A stretch of 64,000 bases of DNA from Craterostigma plantagineum (GCA_027422505.1 JAPQWV010000635.1:62001-126000), one strand, 5' to 3'; numbered from the stretch's first letter, positions 10,826-22,605 are shown. Numbers and translations are program-made. Notes: a model not told the origin generated them from the sequence alone.

Positions 10826-13800
10826 CTATAAAGAAAGTACATGACGGGGTAAGGAAGCCCCGATAATATCCCCTAGAAGCAAGGGGTAGAGACCAATGGG
10901 GACCACGTAACAAAGATGCACTCCTAACGGTTTCGAGGCCGCTTGTCGAGCTAACCAATCAGCACATGCATTACCCTCGCGATAAGTGTGTCGAATGGAG
11001 ACAGACCACTCACGGGAAAGGAAGTCGTCGATGATGGATACCATGGGTTGTAAACTAAGTGAGCAAGACGCTTTCCGGGAGAGAATATCATGAACAAGCA
11101 AGGAGTCGACTTCAGCGACTAGGTCCCGACATCCAAAGTCCCAAGCCATACGGAGCCCTGTAAGAATGCCCCATAGCCAGCACTGACCGAGGAGCAATGT
11201 CCAATGTTTTGCATAAAGCCAATGACCCAATTTCCATTGGAATCGCGAATTAGTCCCCCGGCGCTTGCTAAACCCGGGTTCTTCTGAGCTGCTCCATCAG
11301 TATTGAGTTTCAGTTTCTGGTGTGGAGGTTTTTCCCAGCTCACCATGGACCACGTGTGGCGCTGCTTCAGTTGTAGAATAGAGAGGTTCTGCGAGGCTCG
11401 AGCGAAACTTTCCGCCGTGCGCCGGATGATTTTTTGTATTTATTGGGTAAACAATGTTCGGATCGAATATAGCTTTATTTTCCATGACCATAAAAGCCAG
11501 CATCCTGATGCAAACACGATGGGCCACTCTGAAATCAGCGTTTTCGAGAGGTTTAAGAGAACCAATCGTTAAGGGAGCATGAGAAAAAACGACCCGAGAT
11601 GCTTGGTGGAATCAGCGAGGTCCATGTGTTGCGAGCTTTGGGACAGTCTCGCAGAACGTGTAAAATAGATTCCACAGACGTCGGGCAAAGACGACAGAAT
11701 GCGGAGGGGGACATATGTCGGCGTTTATGTTCTTCGTTAGTCAGGAGGCGATTGTGAGCTACAAGCCAGAGTAATGATCTTATACGTTGAGGACCGTCCC
11801 ACCTCCAAATAAGCCGCCAAAGCGGGTTCGGTTGTTCCAAGTGACCAACATGTATCAACTCGGCGTATGCCGATGAGACCGAGTACTTTCCTGAGGCCGA
11901 CCTTGTCCATAGGGGAAAGTCTGCCGAAGCCATACTTCGCTCGGGTGGTACTATGCTGGCAATCCGTAGTAGCGTAGATGGACCAACGAAGGGTGCAATG
12001 CTTCCCCAAGTCCACTGTCCCGTCTCTCCACTGTAATCACGAACAGGTCTGTTGTGGTCAATCGGGGGAATCGCCTTTGTCGATGAACTACAGAGGGGAT
12101 CAGCCAAGCTTGGAATCCATCTATCCTGCCAAAATCGTACCTGTGCGCCATCCCCTAGACCCCAGCCCACCATCGATCGGACAACGTTCCATGCCTCGGT
12201 AAGAGTTCTCCAAAGCCACTAGTCGCCAGGTCTCGTTCGCAGGGACCATCTCTCCATCCATCGACCGGGGTATTTATTGGCGAGGAATTTTGCCCAAAGT
12301 TCATCCGGTCTAGTGATCAATCTCCATGTAATTTTCCCCATAAGAGCTGTATTAAATTCCCTTAATCTGTAAGCCAAGCCCACCCACCGATTTTGGCATT
12401 GTAATCTTATCCCACCCGACGAGGTGGATACGTCGTCTATTTTCGGTGTGACCCCATAGGAAGTTCCTGCAAAGCTGATCGATCTTTCGTGATACTGCAG
12501 TAGGAAATCGCATAATATGCATGTAATAAGTAGGCAATGCCTGTAAGACCGATTGAACAAGCGTTAGACGCCCTGCAAGAGAGAGAGCTGAAGCCGACCA
12601 ACTAGTAAGTCTGTTATTGACCCTGTTAATGATGTCTTGAAACGTTGATGCGCGTGGGCTACCATGGATAATGGGTATGCCGAGGTATTTCCCGAGATTG
12701 GTGGTAATCATGAACCCTCCAATACCGGCGATATCATGTATGTCTACTTGTGGGACGTTTCTAGAGAAGTACATGACCGTTTTCCTCTCGCTAACCTTCT
12801 CGCCCGATGCTCCACAAAAATTCCCTAAGACGGAACTGATTGCCTGAATCTGATTAGTAGAAGCTTCAGCAAAGGGGAGGAGGTCGTCTGCAAACATAAG
12901 GTGGGAATGGGCGGGCCTCTAGTACCGATTCTGATCGATTTCCAAGAGCCTTCCTGAACTGCGTCCATGATCGCATGGGAGAGTCGTTCGACGCAGGGGA
13001 CAAAGAGGTATGGTGAAAGCGGGCAGCCCTGCCTGATGCCTCGTTTCATCTTTGATAGATTTAGTAACTTCACCATTCCACAAGATACGCATGGACGCTG
13101 AGGTCACGCAGTCCATTATGGCCCTCTTTAAAAATTCTGGAATACCAGCAAGCATGAGTGTCTCATCTAAGAAATCCCATGACATGCGGTCGTAAGCTTT
13201 TTCCAAATCGACCTTGATGAGCATAAATTTCTTAGCCCCTTTCATCATGTCCATAGAGTGTACCAATTCTTGTGCAATGATAATGTTATCTTGGATATGT
13301 CTTCCTGGTACAAAGCTCGATTGATTCGGAGTGACTATATCTGGCATGAGGCTCCGTAGTCTAATTGCGATAATCTTGGTGATTAGCTTATACGAAACGT
13401 TACACAAGCTAATTGGCCGGAACTGATGGATCGTCTCCGGGCGCTCTATCTTCGGAATCAGTACTAAGAGCGTTGCGTTGGTTGATTCTACCGACCCACC
13501 CTCTTCAAGGACCTGGCGAACGAATTTAATAACCGAGTCAGCTACCACCTCCCAATTAGATTGATAAAAGGAAGCATGAAAACCATCAGGACCAGGAGCT
13601 TTAAAGCTCCCATGGTAAATAAAGCTGCTCTTATTTCATCTGGATCAAGGGGTCGGGTTAGCTTCGCGTAGTTTTTCGCAGAGATAGGCTTGAAGGTGGT
13701 CCAAGTAACCAATGTCGACGTAGTCTCGCTTAGACCGTAAAGGTCTCGAAAGTGACGAGTCGCAAGCCCTTTTAACTCGTTCTGGTCTGAAGTCCATTCT

Positions 13801-14942
13801 CCACTATCCTTCTTTAATGTTTCTATTTTAATCCTCTTGCGCGCTATAATCGCCCTCGTGTGAAAGAATTTGGTATTCCTATCTCCATAGCGCACCCAAT
13901 CACAACGGGCTTTTTGAAACCATGTTAATTCTTCTTGTGACAGGATATTCTCGAGTTCTTGCGTCAAATCCTTTTCCAGATTCGTCAAAAAGGGTTGGCT
14001 CCTCTTTGTAGGGCGCGTTGGATACCTCCAATTCTGGCTAAGATATTATTTTCCGCTTCTGAATGCTACCAAACACATCCCGATGCCATACCTTAAGCCT
14101 ACCTTGCGGCGTCTCAAGATTAATTTGGAGCGTCCGGTTTGTAGATCAGGCCGAGTTGATGAGAGATGGAAAATTTCCATGGAGTTGCCATGCGGCTAGA
14201 AACCGAAATGGCCGATTCGAACCATATTGGGGCCTAATGGCACGCGAACGGAACAATATCGGGTGGTGGTCTGATTTGATACGCGGTAAGACTTGGATCA
14301 CCGAATCTGGGAACGATGTCTGCCATGGCTGATTGCATAAACCACGATCAAGTCTCTCAGATAGCTGTTCATAACCCGGCAAGAGTGGCCCTTTCCAAGT
14401 GAAGGCAGGTCCTGCACTCCCCAGGTCCATAAGACGACAACGATTCATCATGTCAATGAAGCGGACAGCATGATTTGGATTGAATGGAGCCCCGCCTTTT
14501 TTCTCGTCCGAAGAGATGATTTCATTGAAGTCGCCAATAGTTAGCCATGGGGTATGTTCTGTATCTTCGATCGACTCCAGAAACTGCCACAGTGAGTGGC
14601 GTTCAGCTCGTTGGGGGCTTCCGTATATTGCTGTTATCAAACCCGATGATTGGCCCTGCTCGAACTTAAAGTGGATAGCTTGCTGGTGTCGCCTAAGCTC
14701 AGTAACAGTAATGCTAAGTTCTTTCCAGAAAGCCCAGATGCCTCCTCGAAAGCTTCGGGCTTCTACTCGTGTGCATTTGAACTGTGGAAACCTTCTACAA
14801 ATCGAGTCTGCAGGGGGTCCCCTAATCTTAGTCTACGTGATGAATATGATATCTGGTTGATGTGCTTGTATCATATCAGATAGTACACTGGTGAATCGGC
14901 TGCTTCGCGCTCCCCTACAATTCCAAGCTAGAATAATCATAA
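10826..14942 (-). pseudogene. LINE-B ORF2 remnant (EN-RT-zf-RNase H)
   Basis: Starts at about 14942 with MIILAWNCRGA. An in-frame TAG near 14826 interrupts the early endonuclease. Further endonuclease motifs are WLTIGDFNEI (about 14535) and IKSDHHPIL (about 14240). Reverse transcriptase runs 13988-12352 in several frames, with FRPISLCNVSYK near 13420, motif A (VDLEKAYD, about 13200), RGIRQGCPLSPYLF near 13040 and an intact FADD at about 12890. The zf-RVT domain is at 12173-11553 (CRLCPTSVESILHVLRDC spans it). RNase H follows at 11346-10826: NTDGAA, AEVDSLL and REGNACADWLA. The normal role is nicking the target and copying the element RNA. Non-functional because of frameshifts between these blocks. 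Confidence 0.88.
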
Positions 14943-15347
14943 GGACTGAGAGGTGCGTGGGGATTGACTTCCCCTCTCGATCACCATGTTCGAAGTATTA
15001 GCTGTAGTTGGGTGTGAACTCTCAACGACAGCCTCCTGTTGTGGACGCACCGCATGCATATCGTCATGCGAGACAGGGTTCCCGACTCTCGGCGGTGAGT
15101 GAGGGTCTGGTGGTTCCTCTTCTATCCTCGGCTGAACTTGGTCTGCTATCTGTGAGTCTGGTTGGTCTGGCAGGATTAGGTCGTCGTCTTGAGCTGTAGC
15201 TGGCGACAGACCAGCAGTGGAGGTGAACGCTGACGAGGACACCATTTCTGCAAGGGGCTGGGGTCAATGGTTGGTTTCTATTATAGTTGGGAAATGACTC
15301 ATGAGCCTTGATGATTGACTGGGGATTTTCAGTCCTAGATTGCCGGG

Positions 15348-16740
15348 CTAAATTCTCGATAGCTGAATTCTTGGTAGAGTTCTTCTTAGCAGATAGAGCT
15401 GGCTCAAATTGGCCATTACCACTGGAGTTGGTGAGCCCAAAATCAGCCAGACCCACACATTCTTAGGCCCAAAGCTCTTTTTCATTAAACCCTGCTCCGA
15501 TCGAACAATAGCTGAATTATCTCCTTGATTTTGACCATGATTAGTTCCCATCAATCCGATAGATTTTTCCTTCCCTTTGGAGAATTCTTCCGGCGGAATC
15601 GGCTCCTGATTTTCCTCCTCAGAAACCTCTAAAATTTTAAATCTTGAACCGTTTCCATGATTCTCGCTTCGTGCGTTAATTGCTTTCCCGTTTCGAGTCC
15701 CTGAAAAGGTGCGATTTCTATCCGTAAAATTAGGAGGTTTCCTTTTCGGTTTCTCCACCAACATCCATGGGCCATGGCTCGGTGCCGGAGATGTTTTAGC
15801 CGGATTCTCGATGAGGTATGCACGTTGTTCCGCCGCCCTGCTCGATTCAGCCTCGCGTGCATCCGATCGATGTGGATCCGTCTTGTCATCATCTGTTTTT
15901 CCCTTCTCAGCGACCTTAGCCGGGCAGTCATCTTGCTTATGGCCGTAAAGTCCACAGTTGAAACATATGAGGTGAATTCCTTCGTACTGAATTTGGTAAA
16001 GGTCACCTAACATCTTGATATGTGGAATGAGACTTTTGTTGAGGTCAATTTCCACACATAGACGAGCGAAATTCCCCATATCTTGGCGTTGGGTATTCAT
16101 ATCGATTTTAATGGTGCGCCCTAGGAAATCCCCGATTCCCCTCATGCCTTCTTCGTTATAGAGTTCGATGGGGTAGTCTGGTATGCGAAGCCAAAGTGCT
16201 GCTTTGTCAATTGTAGCTTCGGAAGGCCGGAATCTTGGGGTCCATCTTCTCACAGCTAAGTAGTGGTCCAAAATCTTCCATGGCCCATCCAGCAGAACTC
16301 TCTCCCGGTCTTCCTTCAAAGTGAATCGAGCAACAAAGTAATCATGGCTTAGACTGATCAGTTTGAAACCGCCCCGTGGTCGCCATAAGGTGCTGAGGCG
16401 ACGGTGAAGGTATTGGTAGCCTACTTTTTGCCAAGAACTTTGATGATGAGGGATGACTTCCATGGCCTGCGGAAGTTTTTTAGCTGTTCTTTAGTAAAGC
16501 GCACATCATCTAGTTCAAAACAGTTTTCGTCGCCCTCTTCCTCTGAATCGCAGTCATGATGATCGTCGGAGAGATCACTAGTAAAGGATTCCGTTGACCT
16601 CTGTTCCAGCACAGCCTCCCTGTAAGAAAACTTCCTTTTTCCTCCATCCAAAGTTGCATCACCCACAGTAGGGAAAGTGGCATCATGTGGCTTATTGCTA
16701 AATGATTCCGTCCTTGTTCGAATTTGGATTTTCCGTGCAC
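15348..16740 (-). pseudogene. LINE-B ORF1 remnant (DUF4283 and CCHC zinc knuckle)
   Basis: An acidic N-terminal frame lies at 16666-16421 and the main frame at 16463-15348; they overlap in different frames, so there is one shift near 16430. The main frame has a DUF4283-like region (DGPWKILDHYLAVRRW, about 16290-16240), a CCHC knuckle CFNCGLYGHKQDDC at about 15970-15925, and a long charged, low-complexity tail. The order and spacing match plant L1 ORF1 proteins, which bind the LINE RNA. Located in the spacer only. Confidence 0.87.
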
Positions 16741-16994
16741 GTTTGATGCTCCTATTTAGTTGATCCTCCTCTTCAGTTGTTTGACAGTCGGCATTGTGAG
16801 TTCTTAAAACAGACGATAACGGTGTATATGTCTAGATAAAATATTTAAAAGCGAAAGCACTCGTCAAATGCATACGTGAATAATTGAATAAATATATATT
16901 ACAAAATACTCCAATATTCGTGCGACAAGCCAGAAGAAAAGGGCATTGACACCTCATCATATGCTTCTCCCATAAACATTCAAACAGATATTAC

Positions 16995-17011
16995 ACAAAG
17001 GTATATCTTTT
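16995..17011. repeat. Target-site duplication of LINE-B, 5' side
   Basis: ACAAAGGTATATCTTTT, identical to 10776-10792. It fixes the 5' end of LINE-B at about 16994, and therefore places the insertion in the 3' flank of the RlmH-like gene. Confidence 0.9.
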
Positions 17012-17333
17012 ATCCGAATGGAAAAGGCCAAGTTTGATATAGGTAAGCATCAATTTCTAATGACATTGGAAACTTTCCTAACAAAGAGGATGCTTTCGCA
17101 TGAAGCAATTGCCATGGATTGATTAGTGAGAGTATCTCAAGTTGAAGGGCGTTTTTTTTTGTTTTTTCTTTTGGGAAATAAAAATAGGAACCCACTACTC
17201 AGTTGACCCATTTTAGTTTTCATAGTCAGTTACGGAAAATGGAACGAGTGAGCTTGCAATGAATATGACTTACAGTAATACAATCCTCGCCTACGAATGA
17301 CATCTGAAGTTTCTTTACATGTATGTATGTATC
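17012..17333 (-). other. 3' flank / probable 3' UTR of the RlmH-like gene
   Basis: Non-coding sequence between the stop codon (17334) and the LINE-B target duplication. The small ORF at 17195-17010 has no recognisable motif. The position downstream of the stop fits a 3' UTR, but no polyadenylation site is certain. Confidence 0.45.
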
Positions 17334-17640
17334 TTAATGGTGGTACTTTTGGCCTTTGAGAATTGTCCAAGCCCTGCAAAAAACCATCATAATGATCTGT
17401 TATATCTATCTAGAATTTTCCCAAAGTGATAGTCACAATTTCCTTCATTTATTTTAGTACCTATAAATCTGCTCAACTAGGACAATTAGTGCAACTTCGT
17501 GATTCAAGACCATAGATGACAACCTTATTGACACATCAGCTCTATCTCTCAACTGTCTTCCATGTCCATACGGTCCACCAATGCAGAAAACAATGCTTGA
17601 AGATCCCTTTTCGAATAAGAAAAATCAACATTCATATATA

Positions 17641-17678
<38 letters not shown>

Positions 17679-17961
17679 TATAACAGAGAAGATGAACTAA
17701 CAAAGGAAGAAGTACTTACAGCGTTTCCAGCATCACCAATTAGAGAAGCCATTGTCTCCGATCCTATATCGACTCCATTCTCATCTAACATCACAACCTA
17801 TAAAGAGTCGAACAACTATTCATTTGCATACAATTGCAGCAGATGAATCAGAACTGAAAATACGACGAGGGTTTGAGATTCGAAGACGACTAACCCATTC
17901 ATTTGCTTTGATATGGCCCATCATAGCCACGTCTTCGTGTTCGATTTGAGCCATCGAGTCG
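17334..17961 (-). pseudogene. RlmH/YbeA-like rRNA pseudouridine methyltransferase, 5'-truncated host gene
   Basis: Four coding exons on the minus strand, joined in frame by GT-AG introns: 17961-17895 (DSMAQIEHEDVAMM...NEW), 17797-17720 (VVMLDENGVDIGSE...DAGNA), 17606-17461 (GSSSIVFCIGGPYGHG...VEQIYR) and 17373-17334 (AWTILKGQKYHH, stop). Introns are 97, 113 and 87 bp. The protein matches the C-terminal two thirds of the SPOUT-fold RlmH family, which methylates a pseudouridine of large-subunit rRNA. The SAM-binding knot is visible as FCIGGPYGHG, LSSMVLNHEVAL and EQIYRAW. Plant members are usually organelle-targeted. The exons before 17961 are missing: the right inverted-repeat arm starts at 18054, 92 bp upstream in the preceding intron. 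I see no stop or frameshift within the remaining exons. Its status depends on whether the 5' exons survive elsewhere. Confidence 0.9.
17640..17674. repeat. (AT)n microsatellite in an RlmH-like intron
   Basis: About 17 AT dinucleotides in the intron between exons 17797-17720 and 17606-17461. Confidence 0.9.
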
Positions 17962-18053
17962 CTGTTCAAGCACTTACATGTACAAGCGTTTAGTGAGTGA
18001 TATGGCGATAGATTAAAAATATGATTCGTACCGAGTATTTTTGGGATTGGATT

Positions 18054-19367
18054 TTGGCTGATCCCCTCTGTAGTTCATCGACAAAGGCGATTCCCCGATT
18101 GACCACAACAGACCTGTTCGTGATTACAGTGGAGAGACGGGACAGTGGACTTGGGGAAGCATTGCACCCTTCGTTGGTCCATCTACGCTACTACGGATTG
18201 CCAGCATAGTACCACCCGAGCGAAGTATGGCTTCGGCAGACTTTCCCCTATGGACAAGGTCGGCCTCAGGAAAGTACTCGGTCTCATCGGCATACGCCGA
18301 GTTGATACATGTTGGTCACTTGGAACAACCGAACCCGCTTTGGCGGCTTATTTGGAGGTGGGACGGTCCTCAACGTATAAGATCATTACTCTGGCTTGTA
18401 GCTCACAATCGCCTCCTGACTAACGAAGAACATAAACGCCGACATATGTCCCCCTCCGCATTCTGTCGTCTTTGCCCGACGTCTGTGGAATCTATTTTAC
18501 ACGTTCTGCGAGACTGTCCCAAAGCTCGCAACACATGGACCTCGCTGATTCCACCAAGCATCTCGGGTCGTTTTTTCTCATGCTCCCTTAACGATTGGTT
18601 CTCTTAAACTCTCGAAAACGCTGATTTCAGAGTGGCCCATCGTGTTTGCATCAGGATGCTGGCTTTTATGGTCATGGAAAATAAAGCTATATTCGATCCG
18701 AACATTGTTTACCCAATAAATACAAAAAATCATCCGGCGCACGGCGGAAAGTTTCGCTCGAGCCTCGCAGAACCTCTCTATTCTACAACTGAAGCAGCGC
18801 CACACGTGGTCCATGGTGAGCTGGGAAAAACCTCCACACCAGAAACTGAAACTCAATACTGATGGAGCAGTTCAGAAGAACCCGGGTTTAGCAAGCGCCG
18901 GGGGACTAATTCGCGATTCCAATGGAAATTGGGTTGGGTCATTGGCTTTATGCAAAACATTGGACATTGCTCCTCGGTCAGTGCTGGCTATGGGGCATTC
19001 TTACAGGGCTCCGTATGGCTTGGGACTTTGGATGTCGGGACCTAGTCGCTGAAGTCGACTCCTTGCTTGTTCATGATATTCTCTCCCGGAAAGCGTCTTG
19101 CTCACTTAGTTTACAACCCATGGTATCCATCATCGACGACTTCCTTTCCCGTGAGTGGTCTGTCTCCATTCGACACACTTATCGCGAGGGTAATGCATGT
19201 GCTGATTGGTTAGCTCGACAAGCGGCCTCGAAACCGTTAGGAGTGCATCTTTGTTACGTGGTCCCCATTGGTCTCTACCCCTTGCTTCTAGGTATTATCG
19301 GGGCTTCCTTACCCCGTCATGTACTTTCTTTATAGTTGGGCATAGCAGCCCCTTGCTTCTCCGAAAA
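18054..19367 (+). mobile_element. LINE-B 3' fragment, right-arm copy
   Basis: Reverse complement of 10793-12107. It carries the zf-RVT region (18227-18607, CRLCPTSVESILHVLRDC within it) and the RNase H region (18813-19335: NTDGAV, AEVDSLL, REGNACADWLA), ending in poly(A) at 19364-19371 and one copy of the LINE-B target sequence (19368-19381). The 5' part is absent because the inversion junction cuts the element at 18054. The frames differ slightly from the left arm: for example the right copy lacks a G within 19291-19296 (CTAGGTATTATCGG against CTAGGGGATATTATCGG). Confidence 0.92.
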
Positions 19368-19881
19368 AAAAGATATACCTTTGTTAAAAGAAGACTAAAG
19401 CACATCCCATTCTTTGGGCTCTTTAAATATGTTCTAAATGGACTAAGATTGAAGCCCATCTTGGAAGTTTCGAAGGGACTAATCTGTAGAGAGCGGCAGA
19501 AGGCAAGGACCAAGATGCAAATTCAGGATATCAACGTTCATAAAAAGGAGCATATAACTGTGAAGAGAGAGGGGGTTTTCGTGTAGAGCTTCTCTCAATT
19601 AACAACATCTCCAAGGATCAAAGGGGTTAATCGTCTGGGGGTTTTTCCTTTCTTGGCTGGCCAAAAATCATCTCTCTCTCTCTCTCTCTCATTTTTTTAT
19701 ATCTTCTTCGCTGTTTTACTACTCTGTAAAATTGTTGATCATCAATAAAGGATTTAATCTTTGCCCGCGGATGTAGGGTTCACCAAAGGAATCCGAACCA
19801 CGTAAACTGCTGTGTTCAAATATTTTCGTCTTTCTTGTTAGTTTAATCTTCATCGGTGAAGATTGTTTTCAATTTTTAACA

Positions 19882-19892
19882 TGGTATCAGAG
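19882..19892 (+). other. Primer-binding site (initiator-Met tRNA type)
   Basis: TGGTATCAGAG follows the 5' LTR terminus directly. This is the usual start of plant LTR-element primer sites for tRNA-iMet. Confidence 0.85.
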
Positions 19893-19971
19893 TGGAAAGA
19901 TCCGACTTAATTAAAAATATGGTGGGTTCGAAAAAGAATGGTGTTCTCGTCCGATTAAATAATGGGCTCAC

Positions 19972-20432
19972 ATTGAGGGGGGGGGTGTTGGAATGTCACG
20001 TGTGTAGGGAAAAAAGTCCCACATCGAAAAGTGCAAAGAAAACTAGATGGTTTATAAGCTCAGGGGCAACTCCTCCTAGCACCAATTGGTTTTAGGAAGA
20101 AGGAACCCCATCAAACTTATATCGAGACCCCTTCATATGTAGCACGTGCGCGGGCCTCGATAACAGATAAATTACCAGAGGTCCGGCCCGAATTTCTACA
20201 CCAATCTTGGAATGTCAGGTGTGTGGGGAAAAAAAGTCCCACATCGAAAAGTGCAAAGAAAACAAGATGGTTTATAAGCTTGATGGGCCACTCCTCCTAA
20301 CACCAATTGGTTTTAGAAAGGAATACATCAAGCTTATATCGAGACCCGTCTTCATGTGTAGCGTGTTCGCGGGACTCGATAACAGATAAATTATCAGAGG
20401 TCCGACCCGAATTTCTACATGGTACCAGAGCC
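19972..20432 (+). repeat. Nested second LTR-like unit with tandem duplication and its own primer-like site
   Basis: A purine tract TTGAGGGGGGGGG (19972-19985) is followed by TGTTGGAATGTC. A 215 bp segment (19986-20200) ends TTTCTACA, and after CCAATC a second, similar copy follows (20207-20419), again ending TTTCTACA. Directly after it comes TGGTACCAGAGCC (20420-20432), which resembles an initiator-Met primer site. So an LTR-like boundary occurs only 90 bp inside the outer primer site. Mirror copy at about 9728-10190. Confidence 0.7.
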
Positions 20433-21831
20433 GTCGATCGCTGGATTGGTGTTTTTACTGGCTGGAAACCCTAGCTTTTCTTAAAATTCGCATTTTAGGG
20501 ATTTTTCATTTTTCCGCTTATTTTATCATTCTGTTTAATTCTGATGTTGTTCTTGAAGACGGCTTCTTGATTTGTTTGCTAACGTTCCCTAAAGTTTTTA
20601 TTTTTTGGGTTGATAAGCAGTGCGAGTGTTCGATCAGGGTCATGCTTTCTGTTTTGTTTTTTTAGCTTGAACAGATATAAGGTTCACTGTGTTTCTTGAA
20701 CAGATCATTCAACCAAGTAACAAAAACTTCATTGTTATCTACATCTACGTCGCCAAAAGGGAGCACGTATTTGCCTACACTGTGATGTCCACCTCTCAAC
20801 TGTCATTGACATCTGAGTCCAAAAGGACATTCGGCGATATTATTCTAACTATTACTTCCCAAACCGTTGCTTATCTCTGTGATATATTTGTGTGTATTCC
20901 TTGCTGCTATTTTTTTGTCCTATCACTCTTTTTTTGGTAGCATTGCTTTCCGTTTTGCTGCTGCAATATTGTTGGTTCTTTCTTTTCTATTATTATCAGA
21001 TTTTGCTTAAAATTGCTTGTTATCTGATTCTTGGTTCTCTGTGATGCGCACTTTGCATCTCTATGCAGTTTCTTGCTTTTCTTTGGAGCTCAGTTCATCT
21101 TATTCTTCTAGTTTTTGGTCAAACAGTTTTCTTTGCATTGAATTTCAAAGCGCATATTCTTGTTCTGATGTTTTTTGGTTTTACTACACCTCTGTTGCTG
21201 TTTGCCTTATATCTGTATCTTTGCTTTTAAATCTGCATTTTTGCTTTGAGACCTCATCCGATTAACTTGTTCTTATACGCTGCGTTTTTTGTCTGCACCT
21301 TATTGCTTTGCTTAATTGTGGTATATTTTGTTTTTCATTGAACTACATGTTTGCTTAAAACTTTAGATGTGCCCAGTATGTTTGCAGTTTTACACCAAAA
21401 CCTGCTTTTTCGGGACTGGTGTTTGCCGAGAGATGGTACGATCACACATTTTGCCAAAATCACTCTACTACGCTTGAGAGTGCTATGCTCTTGAAGTCTT
21501 GGCGTCTGATCCACCTCACCTATTTCTATCTAAGAAAAATAATCTGGTTGTCTACAGGCTCGTAGCCAACAGCTGTGAAAATCGTATGCGTCAAAGCCAA
21601 GGAAATATTTGGTGATAACTTTGTTACTCTAAATTTGCCTTTACATTTTCTAATATCTCCATGTGCTCTATTTTTCATACGCTGCTTATTCTCTATGCTC
21701 TCTATATCTGTTGCGTAGTACGTGTGACTTGAGAGCGTCTTGATGTTTTTGTGACTTGTGTTTGAATCAAATCCTCGACTTGAATGATCGGGTGATGTTG
21801 ATGATATTACTATGTTGATATGTTGTATCTT

Positions 21832-22605
21832 GACCCTAGCTGTGCGAAATTGACATTAGGGCTTGATGTTTCTTGTGACCCTAGCTGTGTAGAATCTCTG
21901 CATACAGATTTCAGCTTTTGACCCATGTTGTGCAAAATTAATGCATAATTTGGGTTTCTACTATATATCCTTGTTGTGCAAAGTTACCGCACATGTGCCT
22001 TTGGATTTATTTCTGAGGTTTATTGACCCTAGCTGTGCAAATTATTGCACTAGGGTTCTTGTGTTTTTACATCAGAATTTATATGATGTTTTATGATCCT
22101 AGCTGTGCAAAAAATCGCATTAGGATTTTATGCTTTTGACCCTTGCTGTGCAAAATTAATGCACTAGGGTTTCTCCTTTTGACATCAGAATTTATATGTT
22201 TTGTGTCCTAGCTGTGCAAGTTATTGCATTAGGATTTCTACTTCTGCCCTTGCTTTGCAGAGTTGTGTTGGGGTTTCCTTTTTTTTTGTAGCCTTTGAAT
22301 TGATAAGAGGTTTATTCACCCTTATGCATGGGATTTTCTGCTCATTAGCCTTGAAATAATCTGATTTTTTTCTTGTGTTGAGCTATATTACTTGTGCAAA
22401 GCTCTTGATTTTGCTTGTGACGCTACTTATATCCTTAGTATGCAAAGCTATCGTAGTCTTAAGGTTTGTACTTCATAAACTTGTGAAGATTTATATTTTC
22501 TTGTACTGATTTGAAGCTTTTATGTGAAATTATGATGTTATCACGTTTTTAATCAAGCGCTGATCTTTTCGTTCCTAGTGTACAATGTTATCGTGCACTT
22601 AGGAT
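21832..22605 (+). repeat. Array of short hairpins in the LTR-element interior
   Basis: About nine units of 28-36 bp, each starting with a form of CCCTAG-CTGTGCAA and closing with TGCA(C/T)TAGGG. Clear units lie at 21832-21862, 21921-21956, 22026-22056, 22096-22126, 22139-22170, 22206-22235, 22433-22464 and 22573-22605. The best (22026-22056) folds as ACCCTA/TAGGGT plus GTGCAA/TTGCAC around an ATTA loop. Outer stems differ between units but still pair: ACCCTA/TAGGGT, ATCCTA/TAGGAT, ACCCA/TGGGT, CCTTA/TAAGG. No protein is encoded here. Structured element RNA is an inference. Confidence 0.72.

Larger units (their letters stand above)
1..12107. repeat. Left arm of a large inverted repeat
   Basis: This stretch is the reverse complement of about 18054-30495. 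Position 1 pairs with 30495 and 12107 pairs with 18054. The shift in pairing sum (30496 to 30161) is explained mostly by a 342 bp deletion in this arm near 1961. Long stretches are nearly identical; for example 4600-5030 differs from its partner at only one position I could find. The arm contains LINE-A (+), a non-coding block, an LTR element (-) and the 3' end of LINE-B (-). The homology is still running at base 1, so the true outer end is outside the window. Confidence 0.95.
10793..16994 (-). mobile_element. LINE-B, full-length L1-type retrotransposon with RNase H
   Basis: A 6.2 kb element on the minus strand. In transcription order it carries ORF1 (16740 to 15348), ORF2 (14942 to 10826) with endonuclease, reverse transcriptase, zf-RVT and RNase H domains, then a poly(A) tail (poly T at 10789-10797). 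A 14-17 bp target duplication at both ends shows a complete insertion. It lies about 320 bp downstream of the RlmH-like stop codon, in the same orientation. Only 10793-12107 is shared with the right arm; 12108-16994 is unique to the spacer. The frames have several stops and shifts. Confidence 0.93.
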
